64,000 bases of DNA, taken from positions 11,462,980-11,526,979 of the forward strand of contig CM035170.1 in NCBI GenBank assembly GCA_020205615.1. Direction: 5' to 3'. This document shows positions 46,160 through 59,364 of this stretch, piece by piece. Made by a program: the position numbers and the translations under genes. Positions within the stretch are counted from its first letter, which is position 1; each line of letters starts with the position of its first letter. Source of the DNA: Panax quinquefolius (lineage: Eukaryota; Streptophyta; Magnoliopsida; Apiales; Araliaceae). Under the pieces are notes generated by a model, which was not told the DNA's origin, made no database searches, and saw only the letters and a program-made list of their open reading frames with translations.

Positions 46160-46490
46160 AATATTTTAAAACATGGTGTTGTTTCTGATGTTGATGCAAG
46201 AGACTTATTTTCATAATTACAGGTGTTGCAAGTGATGTTACCAAAAGAAGCATATGAAACAGATAAATCATGGACATCTATTAAAATTCTTGAGTTTGTA
46301 AAGAGTGTGGATATGTTTCCTAATGTAAATGGTTGCTTATAAGGTATTATTGACTATACCTGTGACTGTGTCATCTGCTGAAAGAAATTTTTCTAAATTA
46401 AAATTATTGAAATCTTACTTGCGGACCACCATGACTCAAGATAGGCTAAATGGATTAGCGATATTATGCATTGAAAATGATGTTAATTAG
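46160..46490 (+). pseudogene. hAT transposase C-terminal remnant
   Basis: 46335-46490 reads AYKVLLTIPVTVSSAERNFS, then KLKLLKSYLRTTMTQDRLNG and LAILCIENDVN, ending in a stop. This is the hAT dimerisation region of the ZMYM/TTF-type plant transposases (SSAERNFSKLKLIK...L...RL..L..L.IE). Upstream in another frame is VLQVMLPKEAYETDKSWTSI and KILEFVKSVDMFPNV, the segment that normally precedes it. One frameshift lies near 46334. No zinc finger or catalytic domain is present, so only the last part of the gene survives. Confidence 0.8.
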
Positions 46491-49400
46491 AAAATATTAA
46501 ATACGATAGTATAATTGATGATTTTGCATCAACAAGAAGATATTTTAAATGATGTTTTGCGGTTCAGAATTCATTGCTATTTTTTTGTGTAAGTACATAT
46601 GATGATTCTTAGCTTCCATTAATTGTGGAAGATGAAAAGAATATTGATCAAATCAAGAAATGCTTATGGAGATTCGGGAGGAAGCATGTAGACTCAAATA
46701 TGTAGTTTTCATTTTTTAATGCAATGTTTACAATCTAGGGTACTCTTGATCCTTCGTTTGGAGTTTTGTCCCATTGAATTTTCCCCAAACAAGGTTTTAA
46801 TGAGGCCCCAAAGTGTTTTTTCTTATCTTTTGTAAATTATTATAATTTTAATAAAATTAATTAGTTGATAATTTATTTATTTTTTTGTTTAATTTGTATA
46901 AAGAGGCATACTTGAGAAAATTTATCCTCTATTTTAGAAAACCCAGAACCGACTCTAATTATAACTCATAAGTTAGGAACCTTCTTAACTCTTAAATTTG
47001 AAGAACAACCTTCCTATCAAGCCATAACAATTGTCTTCCAATAGTCTTCTCGAATTAGAAAAAGACGTGTTCGTCCTTATAATGAAATTAATGGAACTGG
47101 AAAAAGAAAAGAAAAAAGAGAAAACATATACACTAACGTTTTCTTCCTTTGCTTATTTAATTAATTGCAGCAATAATTAAAATCAACTATCTAATCCCTC
47201 TCGCTAAACTAACATGCAATTAATTAAGCTAGCCACTGCCCACTGACTGTTGGTAATTAAATATGCACTTTATGACTATGCATTGACGAACAAAGTAATG
47301 ATCATTAGAGTAAATAATATTATTATTAAAACTGCATGATCCAAAAAGTAAATAAAACTATTCCAAATTTCTCCATGCAAAATAAAATATAGAAGGTGGT
47401 TTCAGACGGCAGTGATGTTGATGGTGGTGCAGGGATGTGAGGTGAGTGGTAGGAAACAAAACAGGTGCTGGTCAAAGAGACGGATGCAGATGAATTAATT
47501 GAAGAGTAATTTAAAAATGAGTTATGAATAAACAAAATAAATTTGAAAATTAAAATAATTAATAAATAATTACATTAAAATAAATAAATACTTTGTTTTT
47601 AAAAATCAAATGTCACATCATCACTAATTTACACATCAGATGCCACGTCTATATGACCGCATCATATTTGGTTGGAGCTATGGTTAAAATTTGAGTGTTT
47701 CTGTCAATTGGTCAAAAGTTTGATGATATTAATGTTAAAAAAATTAGTTTATATATATTTTTGATTACTTGAAAAGAGTTTATTAGTTTTTCAGTAATTA
47801 AGTCTTATTATTATTAAAGAATGAAGAAAATAATAAACGATCAAAAGAAGATATTGTCACGTTGAATAACTTAGAATAGTACTCCCACCTTTTTATTATA
47901 TAATCAGAATAATTTTTTTTTATGATATAATACGTTTTACATATATCTTCGAATTTTTTTAATCTTTTTCTATTTTGTCTAAAAAAAATAGAATAATTAA
48001 GAGAGGAGAAAAGAGTAATTAATTAGTGTAGGAATAATAATAAAATTTTAAATCAATATTAATTACTTATTATTAAAATTAATGTGATTTTTTAATATGT
48101 GTTATTATGTCATGAAAATGATCAGAGAGTTTTAATTACTAATTAACCCTTCATGATGAGGATCTTCATTCTTTATTAGCAAAAGTCCATCATCATCAGG
48201 CTGACCCTAGTGATGGCCAATAACACAACAAATAGAATCTAAATCAAACTTTATCAATATTTCTAAGAAGTATAATTAGTTATATTTAGGGATAATGTTC
48301 TTATATTATCTAGTGGCACATCTGGTCTGGCTTTCCCTAATTGTCATTGCATGTTTGCCGCATAGGTAGCTAGGGCAGGAAATAATTTTCAAGCCTGTTA
48401 AATATATATATATTGACTCTATATATAATTCTTTCTTCTCACTTTTGAAATTTTTAAGTGACTTTTGCACACAACTTATGTGTTCAAATAAAAGAAATCA
48501 GCATGTTTATGATTAAATTAAAATTTCAACCTTACAAATAAAAATGTTGGTCTCCAATTTTTAAGTTTATTTTGATGATAACAGTAAATATTAAATAGGG
48601 TAAGTAAATATTAGAATCCTCTCCATAGAATTTATATTATAATTGTTTTAATTATCTTATTTATTTTGATCAAAAATATTTTCTAAATTTTATTGAATTA
48701 ATTTTCTTGATTTTGATAATTTAATATTCAAAGTGTTAAAGAAATTAGTTCATAAAACAACATTTTCTAAGGTAAGGAGAACTCATATTCTTAAATAGTT
48801 TTACTCACTAAAGTTTTTCAAAATTATATCTATTATATATTATTTATTTTACAAAACAACAAAAAGAAAATGCAAAAGGTTTTTACCTCCTCCCCTTATC
48901 CGTAAATTAAAATGGAAAATTGGGTGAGTAGTTAAGGCATAAGAGTATTAACAACCAAGGGCTTAAAGGTTTTTTTTTTTTTAGTTTTGAACGAATTGTG
49001 CATGCGCTTTTGACCAAGGTAATTTGCGCTGAAATTTTATGAAACAAACATATTGGGACAATTTAACGAATGAATTAAAGCATGTGCTTATTAAATGCAA
49101 AAGGAAGTCAAATTTTCAATAGGCTAAAATTTAAATTCGAAAGCTGAGATTTCTAAGTGGAAAATCCGAATACTCTTGGTAAAATTCCATCCTGACCGTT
49201 GATTTTAAAATTCAAGAAATTCTACTCCATAATTTTCAAATCAATTCTCTAAATTACTTTTTTATCCCAAGCTCAGAAAAATTATAAACATGAGACTTTT
49301 TATTCAAGTTATAATCTCCTTACATGCATACTCTCTTTCTAAAAAGTTTTCTCTCTCTTTTACTCAAAGTTCTATTTTTTTGAGGAAGAGAAAATTGGTC

Positions 49401-49557
49401 AACAGTATTTGAAATAAATTATTTGATTGATTTAATTGAATTATCTCTTACATATTTACATTTGTAGATATACAAATATAAATTGTTATATATATATATA
49501 TATATCTATGTATATATATATACTTCATCTATTTATCATATAAAAAGTCAGTACTTA
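46491..49557. other. AT-rich intergenic sequence, no gene seen
   Basis: 46790-46960 (GAGGCCCCAAAG ... CCCAGAACCGACTC) resembles the 3' flank seen after hAT-type genes. Beyond that I recognise nothing: long A/T runs, a poly(T) near 48970, and (TA)n at 49480-49530. Short ORFs on either strand look like chance. Confidence 0.5.
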
Positions 49558-49562
49558 GATAC

Positions 49563-49759
49563 GGTTAACACCAAATTTTGTACGTCTGACGAAATCACCA
49601 AAACAACAGGTCAAAATTACGCTAACGGTTGATTGTATTGTTGTGAAATCAAACTCACGAAATACACTCACATAAACATAAAAAAAGAGATATAAAATAT
49701 GAACACGAGAATTTATATGAAAATCCAATTGGAAAAAAACCATGAAAAGAGAGAAGAAA
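49563..49759. repeat. Copia-like solo LTR, left part
   Basis: It begins GGTTAACACC, and sequence such as GAACACGAGAATTTATATG and GGAAAAAAACCATG resembles a small plant copia LTR. The Tekay element 49760-59930 splits it; it resumes at 59931. Joined length is about 545 bp. The flanks GATAC (49558-49562) and AATAC (60284-60288) match at four of five bases. The first base pair is GG instead of TG, so the left boundary is uncertain. Confidence 0.55.
49755..49759 (+). repeat. Target-site duplication AGAAA (left)
   Basis: Repeated at 59931-59935 on the other side of the complete Tekay element. Confidence 0.9.
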
Positions 49760-51688
49760 TGTGACGCCCCCAAAATAGCTATACATCACCTATTCTGAGT
49801 CGCCAAATACATGGTACTGAATACAAATACAACTAATTATACAACAATGTGGTGTAAAATACGACAAAATATATATGTGTGAGTTTTAATACAAATATTG
49901 TCATCTGACAATATCCACACTCAAAATAAGTCCTCAATACATTTATTAACACACTATTTCACGTAATAGTGAGGACTACTAATGCTATCCTTCGGACCGT
50001 CACTCCGCTCCCCAGACTAGTCCCTCGCTACGCTCTCATTTCACGAAGAACAACAATGAAAGCAAAAGGGTGAGCTCAACTAGCCCAAAGAAGAAATATT
50101 ATGACTAAGATAATGCGAATAAATTATCATATTAGCCTTCAACAAAGTTAAACCGATAAAATATAACAAACATCAAGTTTAACTACAATGAACAAGCAAT
50201 CCATTAGAAGAGTCAAGTAGGGAATAAAATCTTCTATCTTCTATGATTTAAAAGGTTTTTCATCACTTTTATCATTGGGACTCAACAATAAATAATCCAC
50301 ATCACCGAATCACCCACTCATATTCACGACCAATGATATTCTTTAGTATCACGACCACAATTATCCATGCACTACGGGCCAAGAATATTTGTGTATTCAT
50401 TAATGGTCATGATCATGCCAACAACAGTCCATCAATGCACTATGGGCCAATGAGGACTTTTACCACATCATTTATAACAATACGGTCATGATTACACCGA
50501 ATAATCCCTGGTCATAATCATACCAAGTCCATCTATGCACTACAGGCCACAAATAACTTTCAAAAATATAAACATGAGGATGATGACAATGATATAATTA
50601 AGAATTCAATAAAAACAAGTTCAAGAATTAATATATTCAGGAACTAATAACGTCCAAATTGTCAACATGATACTTCTTTGTAGAGTAAAATTCAAGAATG
50701 CTCAGAAGAATATTTCCATGAAAAGATACTAGATGAAGCGTAAATATCAAGAATATTTCACTAATTTCATGGAGTATAGAAGTCAAAACTTTAACCAACT
50801 GAGTATAATAAGGAATGGAATAACAAAAGAAATCACCAGACATGCGATTGACCATTTGCATGCGAGTTATTCCAACAGTAATAATAATTAATTAACCGGC
50901 AAGATCCTCCTGCCAGAAATGCATGTACATACGATTCATTCCAAATGTATAAAAAAGACGAAATCGGTCAAAGCGTAAAATGCATGACGTGATATTCCAA
51001 TGTAATAATAAAGACTTTTAATCAGTCGTATAAAACGCACATACAGGATATTCCAACAGAATAATAATGAATGGAATAATAGAAGAATTTCACCAAGTAT
51101 AGGGTAGCCCGCGTATACAGGTTATTCCAACCGAATAATAAATAATGGAATAACATAAGTTCTCTTCATGAATACAAAAGAAATAATACCCTTTCACCGT
51201 AAAAAGAAACTCGTATATAAAGAGTAGGGAAGTAGCGAAATACTTTTCTATAGTTTCTCTATAATTTCTCTCTCTGAGTTTTAGTGAATTAAGTAAGAAA
51301 TAATGAAGGAATGAGCTTCTATTTATAGAAGAATGGATTGCGATAAGTAACTAATTTATGAACGGTCCAGTTGATTTACTTTTTAATCGGACGGTCCATA
51401 TTGTTTTAATAAAATATTCAATAAAATATAATATATTCTATTTTTCATAAAAAACAAAACTTATTATAATTTATTATATATATATAAATCCACCCATCAT
51501 GCTGCCATCTTTTCCTTCATCTATACCCGTGACAAACAAACTGAGCAATCTCAACATAATAACACAACATGATGAATTTTGTTTTAAATTACATATATAT
51601 ATATATATATATATATATGTAATCCATGACTTTCTTACACCACCCATGACAATTATGTCACCCCCCACCTTCTGATAACTTTTCAAAC

Positions 51689-51722
<34 letters not shown>

Positions 51723-52451
51723 AATAAAATCGAGATAACTTTCTACCGACAGTTTTAAAAAATAGGTAAGTGGGGGTTCATATAATAAACAAAATTTACA
51801 ACAAATACTTCATAAAAATCCTCTCAATATTTTTAACAATATTTATTATTATTATTATAATTCACAATATTAATCGACCAGGTCGTTCCCAGGAAAGAGG
51901 GGGCTTTCCAATAAGGATTTTTCCCTATTGGCGCGCAATTAGGTGACCAAACCTCTCCTTGGTAGAACTTCTAGACATCGTTAATATTGCAAATAATAAT
52001 ATTAATAATTTTGTTATCTCAATTATTGATTTAATAATATATAAAATATCGACAATAATTGAATCAAAGCTGAGTGACTTCTTACGTAAGCATTAATAAT
52101 TAATACCGTGTGTTACTATGCAACCACGCGTATTACTGTACTTTTACTACCAAGTAGTTCAACAGTATTAACGGTAAAACTTCCGCCGTTATTTTCATAA
52201 AATATTTTTGTCGTTTTCTCAATCCGACAATAATTCTGTTGTGGGGTCCACCAATGATTGTACCATTGTACGGATATTCCCTGACAAAAAGAATATTTCC
52301 CGACCAATCGAATATAATATGACAACTTGCATACTTTGCAAAATTTGTAAATATTACCCACAACTATAACATTATATCAAATTTACTCCATAATATTCAA
52401 AAATGATATTTATAGAAAATTCATTTTTTATTAAAAAGTTGGGGTCTTACA
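49760..52451 (-). repeat. Tekay 3' LTR, type B (2692 bp)
   Basis: TGTGACGCCCCC to GGGGTCTTACA in plus orientation. It contains a region with two (TA)n tracts (51593-51618 and 51689-51714) that is absent from the type B LTR at 27820-30708. Confidence 0.9.
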
Positions 52452-52464
52452 ACCTCCCCTTCTT
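52452..52464 (-). other. Polypurine tract of the complete Tekay element
   Basis: Minus-strand AAGAAGGGGAGGT lies directly before TGTAAGACCCC. Confidence 0.75.
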
Positions 52465-53164
52465 ATGAAATTTCTCCCTCGAAATTAGGGTACGTACCTG
52501 GTATGTCGAAGAGGTAAGGATACCGTGATTTCATTTCAGATTCTAACTCCCATGTCATTTTCTCAACATCGTGGTTTCTCCACAAAACTTTGACTTGAGG
52601 TATAACCTTGGAGCGTAAAATATGTTCCTTCTTATCCAAGATTTGAACAGGAACCTCTTCATACGTTAAATCTTCCGCTATTTCGTCTGGTTCTAACTCA
52701 ATAATGTGGTTCGGGTCTTCCACATATTTACGTAACATGGATATGTGAAAAACGTTATGAACACGAGACATACTTGGCGGTAAAGCGAGTCTATAGGCCA
52801 CAGTTCCTATTCGATCGAGGATTAAAAATGGTCCAATGAATCGAGGATTGAGCTTTCTTCTCTTTCCAAATCTCGTAACTCCTATCCATGGACCAACACG
52901 TAACAACACATGATTTCCTATATCGAATTGCACATCCTTTCGATGAAGATCAGCATAACTCTTTTGTCGATCTTGTGAGGTCTTTATACGTTGTCGGATT
53001 GTTTGAATCTTTTCCGTAGTCATACGTACCAACTCCGGTCCCAACAACGTTGCTTCACCCACCTCATCCCAGCATACTGGAGAACGACACTTTCTTCCAT
53101 ACAACGCCTCAAATGGAGCCATGCCAATACTTGCTTGATAACTGTTGTTGTAGGAAAACTCCAC
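52463..53164 (-). pseudogene. Tekay integrase C-terminal domain and chromodomain
   Basis: This is an open 233-residue stretch. Residues 1-40 are the core end ([20 protein letters not shown], then [16 protein letters not shown]). The C-terminal GPY/F-type domain follows ([37 protein letters not shown]). The chromodomain is at about residues 165-215: VPVQILDKKEHILRSKVIPQ, then VKVLWRNHDVEKMTWELESE, ending YPYLF. The chromodomain aromatic positions are conserved. This places the element in the Tekay/Del clade; the domain is thought to guide insertion to heterochromatin. The ORF itself is intact, but it is the tail of a polyprotein that is broken upstream. Confidence 0.9.
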
Positions 53165-53929
53165 TAATGGTAAGAACTTATCCCAACTTCCCTTGAAGTC
53201 AAAGACACAGAGTCTTAATAAATCTTCCAGAGTTTGAATAGTCCTCTCCGATTGTCCATCCGTCTGATTATGATATGCCGAACTAAATTATAAATCCGTG
53301 CCTATAGCTTTTTGTAAACTAACCCAAAATCGTGAAGTGAATCTTGGATCTCGATCAGAAACTATGGATACTGGCATACCATGCAGTCTTACAATCTCGT
53401 TTATGTACATACGAGCAAGACGTTCAAGTGTATAAGTTTCTCGTATTGGTAAGAAATGAGCAGACTTGGTCAATCTATCAACAATGACCCAAATTGCATC
53501 AATGCCTTGAGAAACCTTTGGAAGACCAGTAACGAAATTCATGGTAATGTGCTCTCACTTCCATTCTGGAATTTCAAGTGGTTGCAATGGACCTTTTGGT
53601 ACTTGATGCTCCGCCTTGACTCGTTGACAAGTTAGACACCTTGAGATAAACAACGCTATCTTTCTCTTCATATTGCTCCACCAAAATGTATGACGAAGAT
53701 CACGATACATTTTGGTACTCCTAGGATGGATTGCAAACGGTGTGTTGTGCGCCTCCATCATGATTTTATACTTTAACTCAGGATCGTTAGGAACACAAAG
53801 TCTGGAGTTGACTCGAAGTATTCCTTCATCATCGATTCTTGCTTCCGTGATAAGCCTTCTTGCTTGCTTTTTCTTCCTCATACGCATCACCTCCGGATCA
53901 GAATTTGGAGCAAATTTTAATTTTATCAA
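53164..53929 (-). pseudogene. Tekay integrase zinc-binding domain and core
   Basis: 53555-53929 has the H2C2 finger (HNTPFAIHPRSTKMYRDLRH ... CLTCQRVKAEH). 53288-53542 has [13 protein letters not shown] (first Asp) and SDRDPRF (second Asp). The Glu-containing [11 protein letters not shown] continues past a TAA near 53285. At least two stops or frame changes separate these from the C-terminal part. Confidence 0.85.
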
Positions 53930-54068
53930 TTAAAGTCGGTTCTACTCAGATATTCGCCATCATCACTTGGGTCCTGAGTCTTTATCTCTATCTCCATCCT
54001 TTGCAAGTCATACAAAATAGGTCTTTCTTGTTGACAATATCGCACTTTCGTGCATATGATCTTCTACT

Positions 54069-54614
54069 CTATGCGTCAGCTACCACGTTCGCTTTTCCAG
54101 GATGGTATTGGATGGTATGATCATAATCTTTCAACAGTTCAAGCCAACGTCGTTGTTGCATATTTAGTTCCTTTTGAGTGAAGAAATATTTGAGGCTTTT
54201 ATAATCCGTAAAGATCTCCACTTTCTCCCCATACAAGTAATGCCTCCAAATCTTTAGTGCGAAGACAACAGCTGCCAACTCTAGATCATGAGTAGGATAA
54301 TTCCTCTCATATTCTTTGAGTTTTCGTGAGGTATAGGCTATGACTTTTCCATGTTGCATGAGAACACATCCTAACCCTTCGTCCAAAGCATCACTGTAGA
54401 TGACAAATCCCTCCGAACCAGATGGTATTGTCAGAACAGGTGCTGAAATGAGTCTCCTCTTGAGTTCTTGAAAACTCTTCTCACATTTCTCGCTCCAACT
54501 GAACTTTGTATCTTTTCGAGTCAGCTGAGTTAGTGGAGTAGCGATTCGAGAAAATCCTTCCACGAATCTCCGATAATAACCAGCTAAACCGAGAAAGCTA
54601 CGTACTTCGGTCAC
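54069..54614 (-). pseudogene. Tekay RT connection and RNase H domain
   Basis: 181 open residues. They begin with the RT thumb side ([20 protein letters not shown]). RNase H follows with [15 protein letters not shown] (first Asp), [20 protein letters not shown] (Glu) and [12 protein letters not shown] (Asp), to [11 protein letters not shown]. The catalytic residues are visible. Two GATGGTAT copies at 54101-54118 and one at 54421 bracket the block that is missing in the tandem element. Confidence 0.9.
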
Positions 54615-54629
54615 TAATTTAGGTTGCTC

Positions 54630-55409
54630 CTAGCTTTGAATAGCTTCAATCTTTGCTGGGTCAACAGATATTCCATGACTTGATACCACGTGCCCAAGGA
54701 ATGCTACTTCCTCAAGCCAAAACTCGCATTTCTTCAACTTGGCATAAAACTTATATTCACAAAGCTTTTGGAGTATCAGCCTCAAGTGTTGCTCATGATC
54801 TTCACGGGTTTTAGAATATATGAGGATGTCATCAATAAAGACGACCACATAGTGATCCAAATATTCCCTGAATACTCGGTTCATCATATCCATGAAGGCA
54901 GTAGGAGCATTAATTAATCCAAAGGACATGACAAGGAATTCATAATGCCCGTACCGAGTTCTGAAAGCCGTCTTTGGAATGTCATTGGTTTTAATCTTCA
55001 ATTGGTGATATCTGGAACGAAGATCAATATTTGAAAAGAATTTGGCGCCTTGCAACTGGTCAAACAGGTCATCAATACGTGGCAATGGGTATCTATTTTT
55101 GATGGTGACATGATTCAACTCCCGATAATCAATACAAAGTCACATACTCCTATCTTTCTTCTTCACGAATAGAATAGGAGCACCCCAAGGAGAAATACTA
55201 GGACGAATAAGGCCAATGTCTAACAATTCCTGCAGTTGGGTCTTTAACTCCTGAAGTTCAATAGGAGCCATTCGATATGGGGGCTTTGGAAATGGGTTTT
55301 GTACTGCAGGGTTCAAGGTCGATACAAAATTCAATTTCACGCCTCGAGAGTAGACCAGGAAGTTCTTCAGGGAATACGTCAGGAAATTCATTAACAATAG
55401 AAATATCAT
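54630..55409 (-). pseudogene. Tekay reverse transcriptase
   Basis: Two open pieces. 55140-55409 carries [20 protein letters not shown] and [14 protein letters not shown]. 54630-55118 carries [33 protein letters not shown] (first catalytic Asp) and the [10 protein letters not shown] box (YxDD-type), then [18 protein letters not shown] has Arg where Gly is usual. A TGA at 55140-55142 follows RSM, consistent with a CGA to TGA change. Another break near 54625 separates RT from RNase H. Confidence 0.9.
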
Positions 55410-55591
55410 TCAAAACTGGCGTATTTTTGTTTAGATTCGTGACATGAGCTAAGAAAGCTTGACATCTATTTTTTAATAAACAAATAGCTTTATGGCTTGA
55501 GATACCAGTTATTGATTTTAATGGTTTGGTTGCTTAAATTCACATAATAGGTTGGTTATGAATATGAAAGCTAATAACCTTACGAAAATAA

Positions 55592-55951
55592 TCAATTTTT
55601 TGCATGATGAGTAGTTAACCAATCAATCCCTAGAATCACATCAGATGCAAGTATTTTTAATGAAATAAGATCGACGGGTAATGTAAGGGTACCAATTTGA
55701 ACCAAACAAGAATTATAAACAGTGGATGTAATGAATGTTTCTCTCAACGGAGTTTCCATAGATAAGTCAAAGTCTAATTTCTCCGGAGTCAAATTTAATC
55801 GTTGATTGCAAATAGGAGAAATAAAAGAATGGGTAGAACCGGTATCAAATAAGGTATAGACTTCGCTAGAGTTTATGATAAGCTTACCCGTGATGACCTC
55901 ATTCGGGTTCCTTGCTTTCTGGGAGGTCACACCAAACGCTCTCCCTTGCAC
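55592..55951 (-). pseudogene. Tekay aspartic protease region
   Basis: An open stretch with the active-site LFDTGSTHSFIS (about residues 35-46) and the second conserved element DVILGIDWLTTHHA near the end. It overlaps the zinc-knuckle frame at 55899-55951, so a frame change lies between gag and protease. DTGS is intact here, unlike the DIGS of the tandem element. Confidence 0.85.
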
Positions 55952-57101
55952 TACCTAGCCTTTTTTTAGGGACTGCCTTTGGTGCCTCCATCCTGGCTGA
56001 ACTTGTCTTCGGTGAACGACAAAATCGGGATAAGTGACCTTCTCTTCCACAATTATAACATTCTTTGGACGACATCGCGCAGTTTGGACTGATGTGTCCC
56101 TCCCCTCCGTATTTGAAGCATATGATAGGTGGTCGTTCTCCTTCCTTAACAACGGGTCTTTGGTCTTGACGTCTTTCCATCATTGTTGAATCTCCTCTTC
56201 TTGAAATTTCCATTGTTATTGTTTTGGCCTCGATTACCACCGGCGGTTACCACTTCGCCCGTTGATTCCTCCACGCTTGTTATCACCGCTCGATGATCGC
56301 TCTCCTTTGGTATTATCATTTTGCTTGGTTTGCTCTCTCTTTTGGTTGCGTTGACTCGCTATCGCGCTTTACTAACTGAGCCCTATTTACAACATCTGAA
56401 TACAAACACAGTTTATGAGAAATAAGATGTTGACGTATCTCCGGCTTTAAACCTCTTAAAAATATCCGTGTCATTCTGTCTTCATTATCCACCAAGTGGG
56501 ACGCAAACCGAGATAACTCGGCAAACTTAGCTTCGTATTGTGACACGGTCATATTATTCTGCTCCAACTTGATGAACTCTACCTCTTTTATGTGACGAAT
56601 ACTTTCGGGAAGGTACTTGTCATTGAATAGTTCTTAGAACTTTTCCCAAGACATCTTTAGTGTGGCAGGTTGAGTACGCTTTACCGACTCCCACTAGTAA
56701 TCTGCCTCTCTTCGCAACATAAAGGCGGCAAAGGGAACCTTTTGCTCCTCGGATCATCCCAAGACATCAAATATCTCTGTGATCTGCTTTATCCATGCTT
56801 CCGCCTTAAGTGGTTTTGGCTCTCTAATAAACTCCGGTGGTCCCAGCTCCTTGAACTGTTTAGCGGTGATCGTCCGAGAGTTTTCATTGTTTCCACCAAC
56901 ATTTTGGACAGGAGCCGCTCTCGCCTGCTGTTGCATGAATTGCATAAAGTCTCTGAACATTTCATCATTCATCATTTGGTCAGTGTTGTTGTTTGCATGA
57001 GGATTATCGCCTTCCAGATGCACATTATCCTGATTATTGATATGTGGAGACTCAATGGTCTCCTGTGCTCCATTGCTATTCTCAACATTCTCGGATGTCA
57101 T
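55900..57101 (-). pseudogene. Tekay gag with double zinc knuckle
   Basis: Chosen start is ATG 57101 (MTSENVENSNGAQ). An in-frame TTG lies 18 bases upstream and is not used as a start. The capsid-like region contains FKELGPPEFIREPKPLKAEA, KQITEIFDVLG, SQYEAKFAELSRFASHL and RIFLRGLKPEIRQHL. Zinc knuckles are CFKYGGEGHISPNC (second Cys is Tyr) and CYNCGREGHLSRFC (complete), at about 56040-56130. Stops include a TGA after FDVLG (near 56752) and a TAG at 56694-56696 within ADY*WES. The second falls at the same codon as the TAG at 34200 in another copy. Confidence 0.85.
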
Positions 57102-57268
57102 TTTCAGATACTGCCACAAAACAAGGGTTAGTTGACATATAGCATATTATCTCTAAACTCTGACCAACCAATTAAATATCAAATAAATTTAAGTAGGTCA
57201 TACTAGCGAAGGAATTTCCCGTCTCTCCCCTCCTAGTTCTAGTCTCACATCTTAGCCAGGGATCATAT

Positions 57269-57288
57269 CCCTAAGCTTTGATATCAAC
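57269..57288 (-). other. Primer-binding site of the complete Tekay element
   Basis: Minus-strand GTTGATATCAAAGCTTAGGG directly follows the LTR end. It is a decayed version of GTTGGTATCAAAGGTTAGGG at 63170 (initiator-Met tRNA type). Confidence 0.7.
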
Positions 57289-57565
57289 TGTGACTCCCCC
57301 AAAATAGATATACATCACCTATTCTGAGTCGCCAAATACATGGTACTGAATACAAATACAACTAATTATACAACGATGTGTAAAATATACGACAAAATAT
57401 ATCTTGTGAGTTTTAATACAAATATTGTCATCTGATAATATCCACACTCAAAATAAGTCCTCAATACATTTATTAACACACTATTTCACGAGAATAGTGA
57501 GGACTACTAATGCTATCCTCCGGACCGCCACTCCGCTCCCACTAGTCCTCGCTACGTTCTCATTT

Positions 57566-58646
57566 CTGAAGAGAACAATGAAAGCAAAAGGGGTGAGCTC
57601 AACTAGCCCAATAAGAAATATTATGACAAAGATAATGCAGAATAAATTATCATATTAGCCTTCAACAATGTTAAACTGATAAAATATAACAAACATCAAG
57701 TTTAACTGCAGCGGAACAAGCAATCCATTAGAAGAGTCAAGTAGGGAATAAAATCTACTATCTTCTATGATTTAAAAGGTTTTTCATCACTTTTATCGCT
57801 GGGACTCAGCTTAATAAATAATCCACATCATCGAATCACCCCTGCATTACGACCAAGGATATTCTTTAGTATCACGACCATAATTATCCATGCACTATGG
57901 GCCAAGAATATTTGTGTATTCATTAATAGTCATGATCATGCCAACAACGGTCCATCAATGCACTACGGGCCTATGAAGACTTTTACCACATTATTTATAA
58001 CATTACGGTCATGATTACACCGAATAATCCCTGGTCATAATCATACCAAGTCCATCTATGCATTACAGGCCACAGATGACTTTCAAAAATATAAACATGA
58101 GGATGATGACAATGATATAAGAATTCAATAAAACAAGTTCAAGAATTAATTTATTCAGGAACTAATAACGTCCAAATTGTCAACATGATACTTCTTTGTA
58201 GAGTAAAATTCAAGAATGCTCAGAAGAATATTTCTATGAAAAGATACTAGATGAAGCGCAAATATCAAGAATATTCCACTAATTTCATGGAGTATAGAAG
58301 TCAAAACTTTAACCAACTGAGTATAATAAGGAATGGAATAACAAAAGAAATCACCAGGCATGCGATAGACCGCACATGCAGGTTATTCCAACAGAATAAT
58401 AATTAATCTGAACTAGGTCCCACAAAAAAACGCATACGGATATTCATTCAATGTAATAATAAAGATTTTAATCGGTCCCATGAAAAGCGCATGAGCAGAT
58501 ATTCTAACGAATAATAATGAATGGAATAAGAAAAAATTTCACCAAGTATAGGGTAGCTCATGCGTATATGTTATTATCCAACCTAATAATAAATAATGGA
58601 ATAATGTGTTCTCTCTTCATGAATACAAAAGAAATAATACCCTTAC
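57566..58646 (-). other. Putative LTR-internal intron, minus strand (1081 bp)
   Basis: Donor ACG|GTAAGGG at 58646 and acceptor TTGTTCTCTTCAG at 57566. The positions match the plus-strand LTRs at 29072, 44168 and 61586. Confidence 0.45.
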
Positions 58647-59041
58647 CGTAAAAGAAACTGGATATAAGAGTAGGGAAGTAGCAGAATACTTTTCTATAGT
58701 TTATCTATAATTTCTCTCTCTAGAGTTTTAGTGAATTCGTAAGAAATAATGAAGGAATGAGCTTCTAATTATAGAAGAATGGACTGCATAGTAACTAATT
58801 CATGAACGGTCCAGATTGATTTACTTTTAATCGGACGGTTCATATTGTTTTAATAAAATATTCAATAAAATATAATATATTCTATTTTTCATAAAAAAAC
58901 AGAACTTATTATAATATTATATATATATATATATAAATCCACCCACCACGCTTGCCATCTTTTCCTTCATCAATACATGTGACAAAAACAAACCGAGCAA
59001 TCTCAATATAATAACACAACGTGATGAATTTTGTTTTGAAT

Positions 59042-59044
<3 letters not shown>

Positions 59045-59090
<46 letters not shown>

Positions 59091-59153
59091 TCCATGACTT
59101 TCTTACACCACCCATGACAATTATGTCACCCCCACCTCCTCGACAACTTTTTA

Positions 59154-59204
<51 letters not shown>
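59045..59204. repeat. Paired (TA)n microsatellites
   Basis: Two tracts of about 43-49 bp separated by a unique segment of about 70 bp (TGTATTCCATGACTTTC...). The 3' LTR has the same pair at 51593-51714 but with 26-bp tracts. Confidence 0.9.
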
Positions 59205-59212
<8 letters not shown>

Positions 59213-59328
59213 AATCGAGATAACTTTCTACCGAGCAGCTTTTAAAAATATAAGTAAGTGGGGGTTCATATAATAAGCAAAATTTACAACAAATACTTCA
59301 TAAAAATTCTCTCAATATTTTTAACAAC

Positions 59329-59364
<36 letters not shown>

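Noticed and set aside
47326..47535. Ser/Thr-rich minus-strand ORF in AT-rich spacer
   Set aside because: Short, no motif, surrounded by non-coding sequence.
56670..57131. 153-codon plus-strand ORF
   Set aside because: It is the reverse strand of the Tekay gag at 55900-57101.
59021..59206. Open stretch of alternating Tyr and Ile across the (TA)n tracts
   Set aside because: It is a translation of a microsatellite inside an LTR, with no protein features.
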